From the NCBI RefSeq assembly GCF_004210375.1, contig NC_134830.1, forward strand, positions 64,458,326-64,522,325: a DNA stretch of 64,000 nt, read 5' to 3'. Position 1 is the first letter of the stretch; every line of letters begins with the position of its first letter. This DNA comes from Tachypleus tridentatus. Lineage: Eukaryota; Arthropoda; Merostomata; Xiphosura; Limulidae. The notes under the pieces were generated by a model. It worked only from the letters and a program-made list of their open reading frames with translations, did not search any database and had not been told where the DNA came from. Below, one piece after another: positions 44,001 to 53,699 of this stretch. The position numbers and the translations under genes were made by a program.

Positions 44001-47000
44001 TGTGTAACAATGATTCTTTCCGGTCTGTACTGTGGTAATTTTTCAAGCCTAGAACTATGTAAATATACCATAGAAAGGAAGAAAAACGGCGGATAATCTT
44101 CTAGTTTAAAATTAACGATTTTTACAGATACAATGGAAATAAAATTTTATGTGTAATTTCTGTTATAAATGATACTATACTATGTCATCAGTACAGTTTA
44201 ATTTTATTAATGAAAAATACCAAAAGATAATGATTTTATGTGAAATATACTGTGTATAAACTTAAGAATAAACATGTTTTATTTGTTTTTCATTGAGAAA
44301 ATATTATTCTATTCGATAATTTTCGTATTAATAAAGTTGTTGTTCAGCACAATGCTATATATTGAATTATCTGCACTCTGTCCACCGCGGAGAACTAAAA
44401 CCAGGTTTTAGGGTTGTAAATCCTTAAGCTTGCCGCTATCACAACTTGAGCACTTGTCTTAACTGAACTAGCCAGAGAATAGCATCGTTTAATTAAAAGA
44501 AGTACTTTTTATTTCTGTAATTGTTTCTTAATTTTTTACGTTAAAATATTTGTATTTCTTTTATTCTCCCTTTTTGTATATCAATACTGTGACTAAATGG
44601 CATATAGATGGATAGAACTGAACATGTATTTAAATAATTCGCTCGTGTAAAGTACCGGAAGTAGTAATCTACAAGCGTTGCTGAGAGACTGAATAAAGAA
44701 CGTAGTGTTAAAAAAGTATAACAGGCTTAACACTAATCAATTATTTAATAATCTGAGTAATTAATTAAGCTATTGTAATTTGTTTAATTCTATTTATTGA
44801 AGGATTTTATCACATTTCACAGGTTTCGACTACAAAACTATGAATCTAGTGGTTGCTATTGAAGAGCAAAGTGAAAACATTGCTAGCGGGGTTCATCACG
44901 AAAAGGACGAAGACACATTGGGAGCTGGAGATCAGGTTATTTTCTATATTTATTCTAAGAATGATTCACAGAAAGTTTATGGATAGTTTTCCCACAATTT
45001 TATGGATAATGTATCAAAATAATTTGAAGCTACATTTTAATTTTTCATTTATCATTCTAATGGAACCTTCAAAAGAATCAATAACGTAAGAGCCACGTAC
45101 GATAAACTTCAGATGCTTAAGAACCGCAAGACATGAACAAATCTTACACACGTTTTTATTGTCAGATGAACATTTTGTTACATAAATTGTATATAAATAT
45201 TAAGAAATGCATGCACGTAACAATATTTCTTCATTATGTAGTTTGTAAACTGTTAAAATGTATTAGTTTCAATAATCACAAAGTACACATATATGCAAAA
45301 TGTTTTCAAAATCCTGGCTGATTATTGTTTTAACTATATTGAGCGTATTTAATACGGTAATGTACTATGGAAACATCGAAGAAAAATATACAAATTTGCA
45401 TTTCATTAACATTAAATGAGACTGTTAAAAATAAAAGGGTTAAAAACAGATATTTTTAATGATATTTATTTGTCTTAGTAAATATCTCGTCGAAACATGG
45501 AGGAAAATATGTAAGAACAATAAAATTAGAGATATTTTAATCAGATACCACCTTAGAAAATTTTATTCTTATCATAATATTTTCCATACGCAAACAGACA
45601 TTGATATAATTATCAGGATATTTTCTGCTAGTAGAGGTCTTGTGAGTCTCCATCTTGGTTGTGATTCGTTGAAATTTCGGCTGATATGTTGTCAAGGCTG
45701 TACGAATTAGCTCAGTCAGGTGTTGATTTGTATGGACTGTACGATGCTTCGACTTCACGAACTTCATTATACAGAGTACAGTGATTCACAGCAATATGTT
45801 GGGCTGAAAATTGAGATGAGTTGCACACTGGTTTTCTTCAGTTCAGGATATTTTATTTCTGGAATTTGCTTCAAGAATTCAATTGTAGAATGGAATTTAT
45901 AGATCATCTTTAGACCCAGATCATCCTGTAGTTCTATTAGTTACATTTTCACAGCAAATGATTCTGTAACCAGAGGTTTGAGAATTGGACAACCATCATT
46001 GATCATATCAACCATTAATGGATTTACAAGAAAGGCAAGGTAGGACTTTAGCTTTTGCAAGTCCTCAAACTTGTCTAGGAAATTATCAAGCAGTTATTGT
46101 AATTTATCTTTGTATTCTTTCAGTTTGTGGTCTTTTATTTCAATATCAGGGAATGTATTTACTCTCCTTTTGAGACTGGGAAAGTAACTGAAGTTTTTTT
46201 TAACAGTATGTCTCTTTGAAAAAGTCTTATTTTATTCTAAAGCTGAAATTGTCTGAGTAAGATCAGAAACAATTTCATCCATCCTCTGGAGTACAAAGTT
46301 GGAAGCTTGTAGACTATTCATTATATCAGTAAGGAACGTTAGATCTTGCATCCATTCATAATTTCTCAGTTGAGGAGATAATTTTTTCTTTTCTTTAAGA
46401 GAAGTAATAATAGGCTATACCATATCTACAAACTATATTTAAAATATTGCTGGTTGAAAGCCGCCTCACAATGCAGTAAAAAGAGACATCACTGGGTTTA
46501 TCTTCAAGTTCCAGTTCTTCAATAACATTTTTGAATTGTCAGTGGGTCTTCCCATTTAAGCGTATGAAATTGACAATTTCAATAACAAATTTCATAACAC
46601 CTTCATACTTAAAGTATCTGGCTGCCAAGTATTCATGATTAATAATGCAATGAACAGGGAGAAACTCTGTAAAGCTGGGATCACTTTTCATAAGTGCAAT
46701 TAATCCTGCATTTTCCCCACCATCGCAGGTGCTCCATCTGTTGCAACACTGACGAATTTATCTAGTGGAATATCAGCGCTTCTTAAAGCTCTGTCACGCG
46801 CATTTTTAATTTCAACATCACGAGTTGTTTCTTTTAGTGCCACTAAATCCAACATCTCTTCCTTCACGAACAAATACCGCCAGTTGTGGGTTGTCTTGTA
46901 TGTCTGTAGATTCATCAAGGGCTAAACTGAATGCAAGGGAATTCTTTAAATCAGTGGCGGCGCCAGGATATTTTCGTTGGGGGGGGGGGGGGGGCTGAGG

Positions 47001-50000
47001 TAAACTATGGAGGGGCTTCCCAAAATGCCATTATTATGAAGTACAGATGGTAAATTATAATAATGTAAGTACCAAGGTACATTTCAGAAAGGTGTGCTTT
47101 TTCGAACTGCGTTTTCAATACAGTTTTCATTGGAAACTCATACTCTGATTAATAATTCATTATTACAAATTAGAAATAATCTGTTTATGAAAATATGCGT
47201 ATATGTAAAAGAGGAAGCTCACCTAAATTCCACCCACGGTAATACATAATAATAAAGAAAATCAAGATTAGTTTAGATTGAATATTTAATATACCATTAA
47301 GAGTAAAGCTACAAATCAAAAGAAATATAACATAAATACATGGTTTACATAGCAGAAACGAATTATCCCATGTGAAGTTAATACTCTCTGAGGAAAAGTA
47401 AGGTCACTATCAAGCTGTCTTTCATCCTAATGAAGACGTTGAGTTCTACAGATCTATGTCTCTTTGATGTTAATTGTAAAGCAACAACGACGATTGTGTT
47501 TTCCATATTTTATGAATATATGTGGTGCCGCCACTGCTTTAAATCATTTTGCCTGCAACATGAGCACTTATCTGGGAGATACGTCTTTCTGTAGTGTGTT
47601 GTGAAGCTACTGTTTGTGCTATTAGTCGATAAAGTTTTGTGCTATTTGGATCTAACACTGCAACAACTTCAGCTATATTCTTCTTAACAAATTCACCGTC
47701 AGAATATGGGCGTTTATTCCATGATATACAAAACTAGCTTCAGTCGTTGTATCAAGTTCCTCACTGAACGTTTTCAAAAATGTCTGCTGGCTAGTTAGTG
47801 ATGATTTTAACACAGTTAACTTGTTTTTCCGTAATTCTGATTGAGGTGGATAATCAGACGAAAAGTGGTTTGTGATTTGTTTCATAACGGCGTTTCAAGT
47901 TACTGACTTTATAATGACTGAGTGATACATTGCACATAAGACACAAAGGTTTACCTCCTTTAATGATGAATTCAAAATCTTTCTCCCACTCTGGCTTAAA
48001 ATTTCTGTTTTCATCTTCTTACAATTTGATGATGCCATCTTCTATCACAAAATTTTCACAGACACTTCTAAAACATTAAAGTTAAAAGAAATAATAAGCT
48101 CCACCACGCGCAACGCAACCAAATTCCGCCCAGTATCACACTAACACTCCGTTAATTTCATTGCCCGCAACACAGCCACACACACCACAATCACGCGATC
48201 ACAAGCCACGTCCACTAAAACAACATTGTGAACACCGGCTTGTACGATTACTGATTCTCCAGCACAATTCCTCCATAATCCTTGCTGATCCGAAATTTCC
48301 TTAATCCCTGACTCAAATCTGGCATAAAAATTAGGATTTAAATTCTTAAATATAGTTACTCACCATAAACATTAAACTTATGTTTTAATCCAGTGGACTC
48401 TCAGTTTATACCAGGTAAATAATTATAAAACTTTAAAATTTTTTATTTACCTTTTACATTAATTGCGATGCAAAAGGAGCTCAGCAAACATATTTCTGCG
48501 AGCCGCACGTTATATGTCAAAGAGCAGCAGTTTGGTCACCCCTGAATTTCAACTTCTCGTTTTGTGTAGTTTTGTGCTCAATCACAACCGATCATCTGCA
48601 CATTTAAAAAAAAAAAAAAAAAGATATTGAGAACATTTTACATCTAACATTTGTTTGTAGCACAAAATACACAGAGGGCTAGCTGTGCTTTGCCCGCTAC
48701 GAGTATCGAAAACAGACTTATAGCGTTATAAATCCGCAGACATCCCACTGTGCCACTGGGGGGAGGCGACTATATAAGATAAACCTTTAAAACAAAACAT
48801 TCTTGTAGAAATACAGTAAAATTTATTTAGTCAATTTAACAACAAAACATACATTTTAGAAACTATCAAAGGTAGAAAAATCTATTAACTGCACATTATA
48901 TTTTCATAAAAATCTAGATCATACATACAATATGAATTATGATTAAAAGCAGTTCATGTGAGAGTACGTATGATAGATTTTCATATAAAAATAAAAAAGT
49001 ATTTGAAACACTTACTTTTATTACTTTTAGGGCTTAATGTTTGGCTATGCTACCAATGAGACTGAAGAATGCATGCCGTTGACTGTCAAATTAGCCCACG
49101 TGTTGAATCTACGTTTAGCAGAAATGCGACGAGACGGAACATTCTGGTGGGCTAGACCAGACTCCAAAACACAGGTAAAAACTGCATTTGATGATCAGAA
49201 TTGTCATGCAAGGAAGAACAATAGTTCATAAATACTTTACACTTTTTTAAAATGAAGAAGATATAATTTTATTGACGTCATTTTTCTTGTGTAATGAAAT
49301 GAACACAGTGTTCCAGAACATTTCCCCGAACAAGTACAAGATTGATATCTGTTATTTGGGTTATTTATCAGTTACGAAAGTTGTAAGTTATACTATTACT
49401 CTATAATCCCTATTTAAGTTTTTTTAAAACTAAATACAACCTAATAAACAACAGTTAAGTAAAAAATCAGAGAAATAACAAGGTAATTTTTAAAGCTATA
49501 AAATTTATTCACCAGCGATTCCTTATGATTATATGATTATGATTTACGTATCACGTGTTTTAATTGCTCTTCATATGAATTTTTTATAGAAAATTTATAG
49601 AAAAAGTAATTTAATATACTTTTCTACAATGGAATAGGTTTTTCAATAACGTGTTTTTCCTATCGTATCCAATTCGAATAGTAATTTTGGATGTTTTTGA
49701 ACGAAGTAGTTATTCTACTTAGAAAAAAAAAACTCTTCGAGTTCTGTGTAACATAGGTATATACCCACTTAGTCTGTGATAATTATCTAATTTATGAAAC
49801 TGTAATAACTTTATCTCATAACTTATTGTATTTTAGGTAACATGCGAGTATTACTTTGACCATGGAGTTGCTGTACCAATTCGAGTACATACTATTATCA
49901 TCTCTGTCCAGCACTCTGAGGAGATTGGTTTACAGGAGCTTCGCAAACAGATAATGGAGAAACTTATCAAAACTGTCGTTCCCTCCGAACTGATGGATGA

Positions 50001-53000
50001 TAAGACAATTCTCCACATTAATCCATGCGGTAAATTCGTCATAGGTGGACCTATGGTAAGTTAGTGACTGTACAGTTTTACTTAGAAAACTAAGTTCTAA
50101 ATTAGATCTATTTTTATTTTCCCTTTTCTTATTTTCATCTTTCGAAGCTCCACTCAAATAAATGGTTGAGTCTGACAACGCAAAATGCATATTTTTTCTT
50201 TATATTCATTGACCTTGAGATTTTGGCCAGCAGTGTATAAGTCAGTTTCAATAACCTTAAATTGGAAGCTTAACCACGAGATATTGTTTGTTTGTTTGTT
50301 TTGAATTTAGCGCATAGCTACTCGAGGGCTATCTGCGCTAGTCGTCCTTAATTTAGCAGTGTAAGACTAGAGGGAAGGCAGTTAGTCATCACCACCCTCC
50401 GCCAACTCTTGGGCTACTCTCTTACCAAGGAATAGTGGGATTGACCGTCACATTATAACGCTCCCACGGCTGAAAGGGCGAGCTTGTTTGGTGCGACCGG
50501 GATTCGAACCCGCGATCCTTGGATTACGAGTCAAACGCCTTAACGCGCTTGGCCATGCCAGGTCACCACGAGATATACAAGTCAGTTTCAATTACCTTAA
50601 GTTAGAAGTTTAACCACGATATATACAAGTCAGTTTCAATTACCTTAAGTTAGAAGTTTAACCGCGGTATATACAAGTCAGTTTCAATTACCTTAGGTTG
50701 GAAGTTTAACCATGAGATATACAAGACAGTTTCAGTTACCTTAATTTGGAAGCTAAGTCACGAGATATACAAGACAGTTTCAATTTCCTTAAATTAGAAG
50801 CATACACTAACGGGATTACAAAGAAACTTTGATTTTTTTTTTCAAATAACAGTAAAATATCAGAATAACTGTGAGGCATTAAATTATGCAAAATTAATAT
50901 TACACTTACTAGTGATATGTTTGTCATCTCTGGCGTTTGTTAAATTTCAGCTCAGAAAAGCTGCCATAAACAAACCACAGGAAAACGATAATTTCCATCT
51001 GTTTGAATTTAATACTTTACTAAAAATAATGAATATTATAACAGGATAAATAAAACGCCTACCTTCTAATGTTTAGGGTGATGCAGGCTTGACTGGAAGA
51101 AAGATAATAGTTGACACTTACGGCGGCTGGGGAGCCCATGGTGGTGGAGCCTTTTCTGGTAAGGATCCTACCAAAGTCGATCGCTCTGCTGCTTATGCTG
51201 CTCGCTGGGTGGCAAAATCACTGGTAAAAGCCAAGCTCTGTAAACGATGTCTTGTCCAGGTAAGTTGTTTTAAATTTTCTCTATGCTTTCGGTGTTTGTC
51301 CACTCCAAATCTGCTGTAAATCTCAAATCAAGTTAGAGCTTTTGGACCAACCTTCTTGTTGATATTTCTAGTTTTAATGTTTTGCAAGCATCTTAGTGAA
51401 AACTGGGAGGGTATGTCAAATAGTTGATACGGAATAATATGATAGTCATTTTATAATATGTTAATCTGGAATAAAATTTGACTCATCCAGAATATATCAA
51501 GTAGTTAATATAGAATGAAATGTTACTTGTCCAGAATATATTAAATGCTTAGTTCAAAATAAGCCCCACTCCAGCACAGCGGTAAGTCTACGGATTTAAA
51601 ACGCTAAAATCAGGGGTTCGAATCTCCTGGTGGCTCAGCAGATAGCCCGATGTGGCTTTGCTACAAGAAAGAAAAACATAAGTTCAAAATAAAATGCAAC
51701 TCATTCAGAATATGGGAAATAGAGAAATAATCGCAAAGCTTTAAAAAATTAAAGGTTGGAAAACTTTTGTTTAGTTATCAAAATTTATCTGTTATTGTTT
51801 CGTACATTAAGAAATTATCGATGATGCATTTTCTTAATTATAGAACAACGTATTTCTTTTATATTTGCATATGTATAAAAACTAGAAATTTGAAAGATTA
51901 ATATGAGTTTTCGAATATAAAGATGACATATCTATATCGAGTGATTACTGTTTCAGCTCTCTTATGCTATCGGTATATCAGAACCAATCTCTATAGCCAT
52001 TTTTACGTACGGTACATCGAAACTTTCTCATCTAGAACTACTACAGATTGTTAGAGATAACTTTGATTTACGACCAGGCAAGATCATAAAGTAAGTAAAA
52101 ATTGTCATTTGTTAATTTTTTTATAAATATATTAAAAATTAAAAGCCTGAAGTTAGAAATTTAAGGTATTGGCTCAAAAGTGTTGTAATCTATACAAAGA
52201 AAAGAAAAAAAAAAGACTTTAACGTAGTGTATAGTTTGTTCAGTAAAGAACTCTATTTTATCCCACATTTCAGTCAAGTCTTGAAACTGTGCTCTGATCC
52301 AACAGAGGATTATTAAAAATGTTACAAATAATGTATTTTGTTTTACATTTATGTTCGGTTACAGTTTTAGATCGTTTATCCATTTCATATTATTTTGATT
52401 TTAATTACATACTGGATGTACTTTTTCAGTGTCCCCGAAAGTGTGCTGCTTCAAGTGTGAATAAAACCAAAATTAAAAGTAACATTTTTTTCTTACTTTT
52501 CAAGTTCACTTGTCGTGCTTACATAGTTCATAATTTTTCTTGTGACTTATGGCATGCGTACATTTTACTGACCTCACGACAGTACAGATTAAAATGTTAA
52601 GCGTCCCTTATGTGATGTCATTTCAGTGTTTATTGACTGTCTGACTGACAGATAAAACACTACTGTATGATAGTGTGAGTGATTAAAAAGACGATCCCTT
52701 CTTTTGTGGGAAAACTAGTGGCATAATATGAATGTACGCAGTTTAATCAATCAGTATGGTTATTTTTACATTTCGTTTATTTTGGCCGTGATGTTAGAAT
52801 ATTAAATTACGGAAAAACCAACTATTAATTTAATTAACTACAAATATTTAGTTTTATTGCTATCTTTCGGCAGAGACATTTTCAACACCTCAAACTACTC
52901 GGTGGAATTTTCTTAGGGTTCCGTCCTTACCGATCAGCTATAGATATAGAAATATAGAATTTTTTTTTCTATTAATTTGGGTGTCCGCAATATGAAGGGC

Positions 53001-53312
53001 TGTCGATGCGTTGCCTCATTTGACTGATGTTAAATATGTCACCGACTGTTGGTGTTGTTTAATATATTTTCGAGTGAAATTGCTCAAAATGTATTTTTAG
53101 CAAAATAAAAAAAACCCATTAAACTCGAATTTTATTGTGTAATGAATACTGAGTGAGTTCACGAATATCTTTCTTTCTCTTTCAGGGATTTGGACTTAAA
53201 GCGTCCAATTTTTCAGAAAACGAGTACTTATGGGCATTTCGGTCGGGACGATCTTCCTTGGGAAATTCCAAAGAACCTAAAACTACCCTCCGGTTGCCCT
53301 TTTGTGGAATAA
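34882..53312 (+). CDS. MAT: S-adenosylmethionine synthase (methionine adenosyltransferase)
   Basis: The enzyme joins methionine and ATP to make S-adenosylmethionine with release of phosphate and pyrophosphate, mainly in the cytosol. Nine exons join in frame (34882-35077, 40455-40532, 43858-43980, 44823-44935, 49031-49174, 49837-50055, 51077-51259, 51957-52090, 53186-53312) to 438 codons plus stop; vertebrate forms have about 395. Family signatures are present: [13 protein letters not shown] (ATP/methionine site), [13 protein letters not shown], the hexapeptide motif [32 protein letters not shown] followed by [10 protein letters not shown] (P-loop-like phosphate-binding loop), and YGHFGR near the end. 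The first ATG after the predicted cap site is used; it gives an N-terminal extension of about 35 residues over vertebrates, rich in His and Met. No disabling change was seen. Confidence 0.97.
35467..35703 (+). repeat. Long tRNA-derived SINE, diverged
   Basis: The head (GTCTCGTGGTTAGGACACTC) carries a local repeat of GATTAGGACACT; box B reads AGATTCGAATCC. The middle is shortened and diverged (TAATGTGACAGTCAATCC, then GATACTGATTAGCT). The tail is damaged (GCACAGATAGCCATTGAATA). It lies in MAT intron 1. Confidence 0.75.
35711..36010 (+). repeat. Long tRNA-derived SINE, full length
   Basis: The copy starts GGCCCGGCATGGCCAGGTGG (box A), with box B GGGTTCGAATCTCC, then CACACCAAACATGCTCACCC, the central block and tail. 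The 3' end is doubled: after AAAAACGAACC a second short piece AAGCTTTGTGGGAAATTGAA and AAACAAACC follows. CpGs are largely intact. It is a good reference copy for the family. Confidence 0.93.
36188..36599 (+). repeat. Long SINE interrupted by a short SINE
   Basis: Head (GGGGCTCGGCATGGCCAGG), box B (GGGTTCGAATCCC), central block and tail are present, but the tail is split by a 122-bp short SINE at 36,437-36,558. After the insert, CCCTCGTGTAG is repeated and the long SINE resumes with GTTTGCGCGAAATTCAAAAC. Confidence 0.93.
36437..36558 (+). repeat. Short SINE nested in a long SINE
   Basis: The insert (CCCCATACTAGCACAGCGG, ACTAGAAACTGGGTTTTGA, tail ATTGTGTAGCTTTGGGCTTA) is bounded by the 11-bp duplication CCCTCGTGTAG (36,426-36,436; 36,559-36,569). 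This fixes the order of events: the long SINE was there first. Confidence 0.95.
36600..37230 (+). other. Coding-like fragments, unidentified
   Basis: Directly after the SINE the + strand is open for about 60 codons (for example [20 protein letters not shown]) until 36,814. After a TG microsatellite (36,847-36,868), further decayed coding-like pieces appear, for example [16 protein letters not shown] at about 36,966 and [20 protein letters not shown] near 37,140. Stops and frameshifts separate them. I recognise no family; a captured gene fragment or old mobile-element or viral coding piece are all possible. Confidence 0.3.
37231..39916. other. MAT intron 1, middle part
   Basis: A short SINE on the + strand lies at about 37,993-38,120 (GCTGGAACAGCGGTAAGCG, CCCTCGGTGGACACAGCAGA). 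A 5' fragment of another is at about 38,605-38,640 (ACAGTGGTACAGCAGTATG). The remainder is unremarkable AT-rich intron. Confidence 0.55.
39917..40172 (+). repeat. Long tRNA-derived SINE, moderately diverged
   Basis: Head GGTCTGGTAGTTAGCACGTT, box B CGGGATCGAAACCC, the central block with CACTATTCGTTGG and the tail (GTCCTCGTGTAGCTTCGCGC, then ACAAACA) are in order. Two short deletions occur in the middle. It ends about 280 bp before MAT exon 2. Confidence 0.85.
40455..40532 (+). CDS. MAT: MAT exon 2
   Basis: The exon is 78 bp; acceptor TTTTTTCCTAATAG, donor GTAAGT. It encodes (D)[20 protein letters not shown] and AKVAC, the segment with the metal- and ATP-binding DK and D residues of the N-terminal domain. 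The usual KICDQ reads KMCDQ. Confidence 0.96.
41327..41611 (+). repeat. Long tRNA-derived SINE with 12-bp target duplication
   Basis: It is a full-length copy (TAGGCATGGCCAGGTAGGTT; box B GGCTTCGAATCCC; tail CAAAAACAAACAAACAAAC). ATTAATGGCTAT flanks both sides (41,315-41,326; 41,612-41,623). CpGs are mostly intact. It lies in MAT intron 2. Confidence 0.95.
41640..42500 (+). pseudogene. Decayed Tc1-like transposase
   Basis: The + strand carries a broken transposase: [11 protein letters not shown] then (after a SINE fragment) [18 protein letters not shown] near 41,730-41,870, and VFSDESKL followed by a stop and FFDKYQRW near 42,364-42,410. The FSDES motif contains the first catalytic Asp of Tc1-family DDE enzymes. 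Many stops and frameshifts close it. No terminal inverted repeats were located. Confidence 0.5.
41761..41802 (+). repeat. SINE tail fragment with its own target duplication
   Basis: Only 42 bp of SINE 3' end (GTAGCCTTGCGTGAAATTC, then CAAACAAACAAAC) are present, but CCTTACTAT repeats on both sides (41,752-41,760; 41,803-41,811). It is thus a 5'-truncated insertion rather than a deletion product. It interrupts the Tc1-like relic. Confidence 0.8.
42501..43129. other. MAT intron 2 with a short tandem duplication
   Basis: At 42,864-42,960, two copies of about 48-50 bp share TTTCTTTACCCCTATACGTA (second copy one C shorter) and TATCACCTTG. Nothing else was recognised. Confidence 0.55.
43130..43585. 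mobile_element. hAT-like MITE
   Basis: It is 456 bp with inverted ends CAGGGGCGTAGATTTTTTAC at the left and the complement CAGGAGTGTAGATCCTGGGG at the right, flanked by 8-bp near-identical repeats (TTCATGAT / TTCATAAT). Both subterminal regions have G runs or C runs (GGATGGGGGGGATGATT; CCCCCATCCCCCAGGAT). There is no transposase frame. The 8-bp target site and CAG start indicate the hAT superfamily. It lies in MAT intron 2. Confidence 0.85.
43858..43980 (+). CDS. MAT: MAT exon 3
   Basis: The exon is 123 bp; acceptor TTCACCTGCAG, donor GTAAGC. It encodes [20 protein letters not shown] and [20 protein letters not shown], ending inside the GYDDSSKG motif. The Cys-rich start (ECVTKTG) differs from the usual ETVAKTG. 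Confidence 0.96.
44366..44450 (-). repeat. Short SINE, decayed
   Basis: On the minus strand: GGCAAGCTTAAGGATTTAC, AACCTGGTTTTAGTTCTCC, GCGGTGGACAGAGTGCAGAT. It lies in MAT intron 3. Confidence 0.65.
44823..44935 (+). CDS. MAT: MAT exon 4
   Basis: The exon is 113 bp; acceptor CACATTTCACAG, donor GTTATT, which departs from GTRAGT at position +3. It encodes [20 protein letters not shown] and [17 protein letters not shown]; the GAGDQG hexapeptide crosses the next junction. Confidence 0.95.
45620..48544 (-). mobile_element. Old hAT transposon with broken transposase, in MAT intron 4
   Basis: Reading on the minus strand, the element begins CAGGGGTGACCAAACTGC at 48,544. Near 48,040-47,880 is a BED-type zinc finger ([15 protein letters not shown], then [10 protein letters not shown], where the first zinc His has become Arg). 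Near 46,760-46,720 is the catalytic block [13 protein letters not shown], and near 45,770-45,640 the C-terminal dimerisation segment ([20 protein letters not shown], then [11 protein letters not shown]). Stops and frameshifts are scattered through, and a 585-bp element is inserted at 46,952-47,536. The other terminal repeat was not found, so the 45,620 end is approximate. Confidence 0.85.
46952..47536. mobile_element. hAT-type non-autonomous element nested in older hAT
   Basis: The inverted ends CAGTGGCGGCGCCA and TGGTGCCGCCACTG enclose 585 bp with a run of about 16 G near the left end and no transposase frame. CTTTAAAT is repeated exactly on both sides (46,944-46,951; 47,537-47,544), the 8-bp duplication of hAT elements. 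It splits the transposase remnant of the surrounding element. Confidence 0.93.
48545..49030. other. MAT intron 4, last part, with a short SINE
   Basis: At about 48,648-48,770 a short SINE lies on the minus strand (CCCCAGTGGCACAGTGGGAT, GTCTGCGGATTTATAACGC, tail AAGCACAGCTAGCCCTCTGT). An A run is at about 48,605-48,622. The rest is plain intron. Confidence 0.65.
49031..49174 (+). CDS. MAT: MAT exon 5
   Basis: The exon has 48 codons in phase 0; acceptor TTACTTTTAG, donor GTAAAA. It encodes [36 protein letters not shown] and RPDSKTQ. The signature GAGDQGlMfGYA is completed here. [11 protein letters not shown] replaces the commoner LPWLRPDSKTQ. Confidence 0.96.
49837..50055 (+). CDS. MAT: MAT exon 6
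   Basis: The exon has 73 codons in phase 0; acceptor TATTTTAG, donor GTAAGT. It encodes the central domain with [39 protein letters not shown] and KFVIGGPM. The family usually has GGPQGDAGLTG; here the junction reads GGPM|GDAG. Confidence 0.96.
50232..50806. repeat. 48-bp minisatellite split by a SINE
   Basis: Units of 48 bp start at 50,567, 50,615, 50,663, 50,711 and 50,759 (CACGAGATATACAAGTCAGT, TTCAATTACCTTAAGTTAGA, AGTTTAAC). An earlier, more diverged unit lies at about 50,232-50,274, separated from the rest by the SINE at 50,285-50,564. The array lies in MAT intron 6. Confidence 0.92.
50285..50564 (-). repeat. Long tRNA-derived SINE inserted in the minisatellite
   Basis: It is a 280-bp young copy on the minus strand: GACCTGGCATGGCCAAGCGC, box B GGGTTCGAATCCC, central block, and tail ending AAACAAACAAACAA. 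ACCACGAGATAT flanks both ends (50,273-50,284; 50,565-50,576). CpGs are intact. Confidence 0.95.
51077..51259 (+). CDS. MAT: MAT exon 7 (GGGAFSGKD loop)
   Basis: The exon has 61 codons in phase 0; donor GTAAGT. It is the most conserved part: [40 protein letters not shown] and [20 protein letters not shown]. The glycine-rich loop and the Lys and Asp of GKD hold the triphosphate and metal. All key residues are kept. Confidence 0.98.
51562..51680 (+). repeat. Short tRNA-derived SINE with 11-bp target duplication
   Basis: It is a well-preserved 119-bp copy (CCCCACTCCAGCACAGCGG, GCTAAAATCAGGGGTTCGA, CAGCAGATAGCCCGATGTGG, CTTTGCTACAAGAAAG). AGTTCAAAATA flanks it (51,551-51,561; 51,681-51,691). It lies in MAT intron 7. 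Confidence 0.95.
51957..52090 (+). CDS. MAT: MAT exon 8
   Basis: The exon is 134 bp; acceptor TTACTGTTTCAG, donor GTAAGT. It encodes [40 protein letters not shown] (last Lys split), matching the C-terminal domain that closes the dimer interface. Confidence 0.96.
52091..53185. other. MAT intron 8, nothing recognised
   Basis: The intron contains short open frames but no family resemblance, repeat or RNA gene that I can support. Confidence 0.5.
53186..53312 (+). CDS. MAT: MAT exon 9 with stop
   Basis: The exon is 127 bp; acceptor CTTTCTCTTTCAG. It encodes [33 protein letters not shown] and PSGCPFVE, then TAA at 53,310-53,312. The last residues, with one Cys, extend slightly beyond the usual end. 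Confidence 0.97.
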
Positions 53313-53678
53313 ACATTAGGAAGGAACTTTTGATAAAGTTCTTTTGTTTTTGCATGTTTTATGTTAAAACTGTTTTTGAATGTGACATGAATTGTGGAAT
53401 CATAATATTTCTTTCTTTATATTCGATCAAAGAATTATAACGTAAAGATACATAAATTTTGTAAATATCTATGCCATATTTTACAGTGTGTAAAGTACTT
53501 ATTGAGAAGTGTGTTTGTGGTTATCTACAAAGACCTGTTTGTAGTTTATTTGAAGAGTTTAGGTGTTACGTTTTGGTACTTGAAATGTGTACAAAATAGT
53601 ATTTTATGTTATTTTAATCTGTTTTAACTATTGTTTATATGCGCTAAAGCCTTGGTAACTCTTTTTTATTTTATTTTA

Positions 53679-53684
53679 AATAAA
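53679..53684 (+). promoter_or_regulatory. MAT poly(A) signal
   Basis: AATAAA lies 366 bases after the stop codon, followed about 15-20 bases later by a G/T-rich stretch (CGGGGGTGTACTT), the usual arrangement of cleavage signals. This predicts a 3' UTR of about 385 nt. Confidence 0.7.
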
Positions 53685-53699
53685 CTATACATCAAAGAC

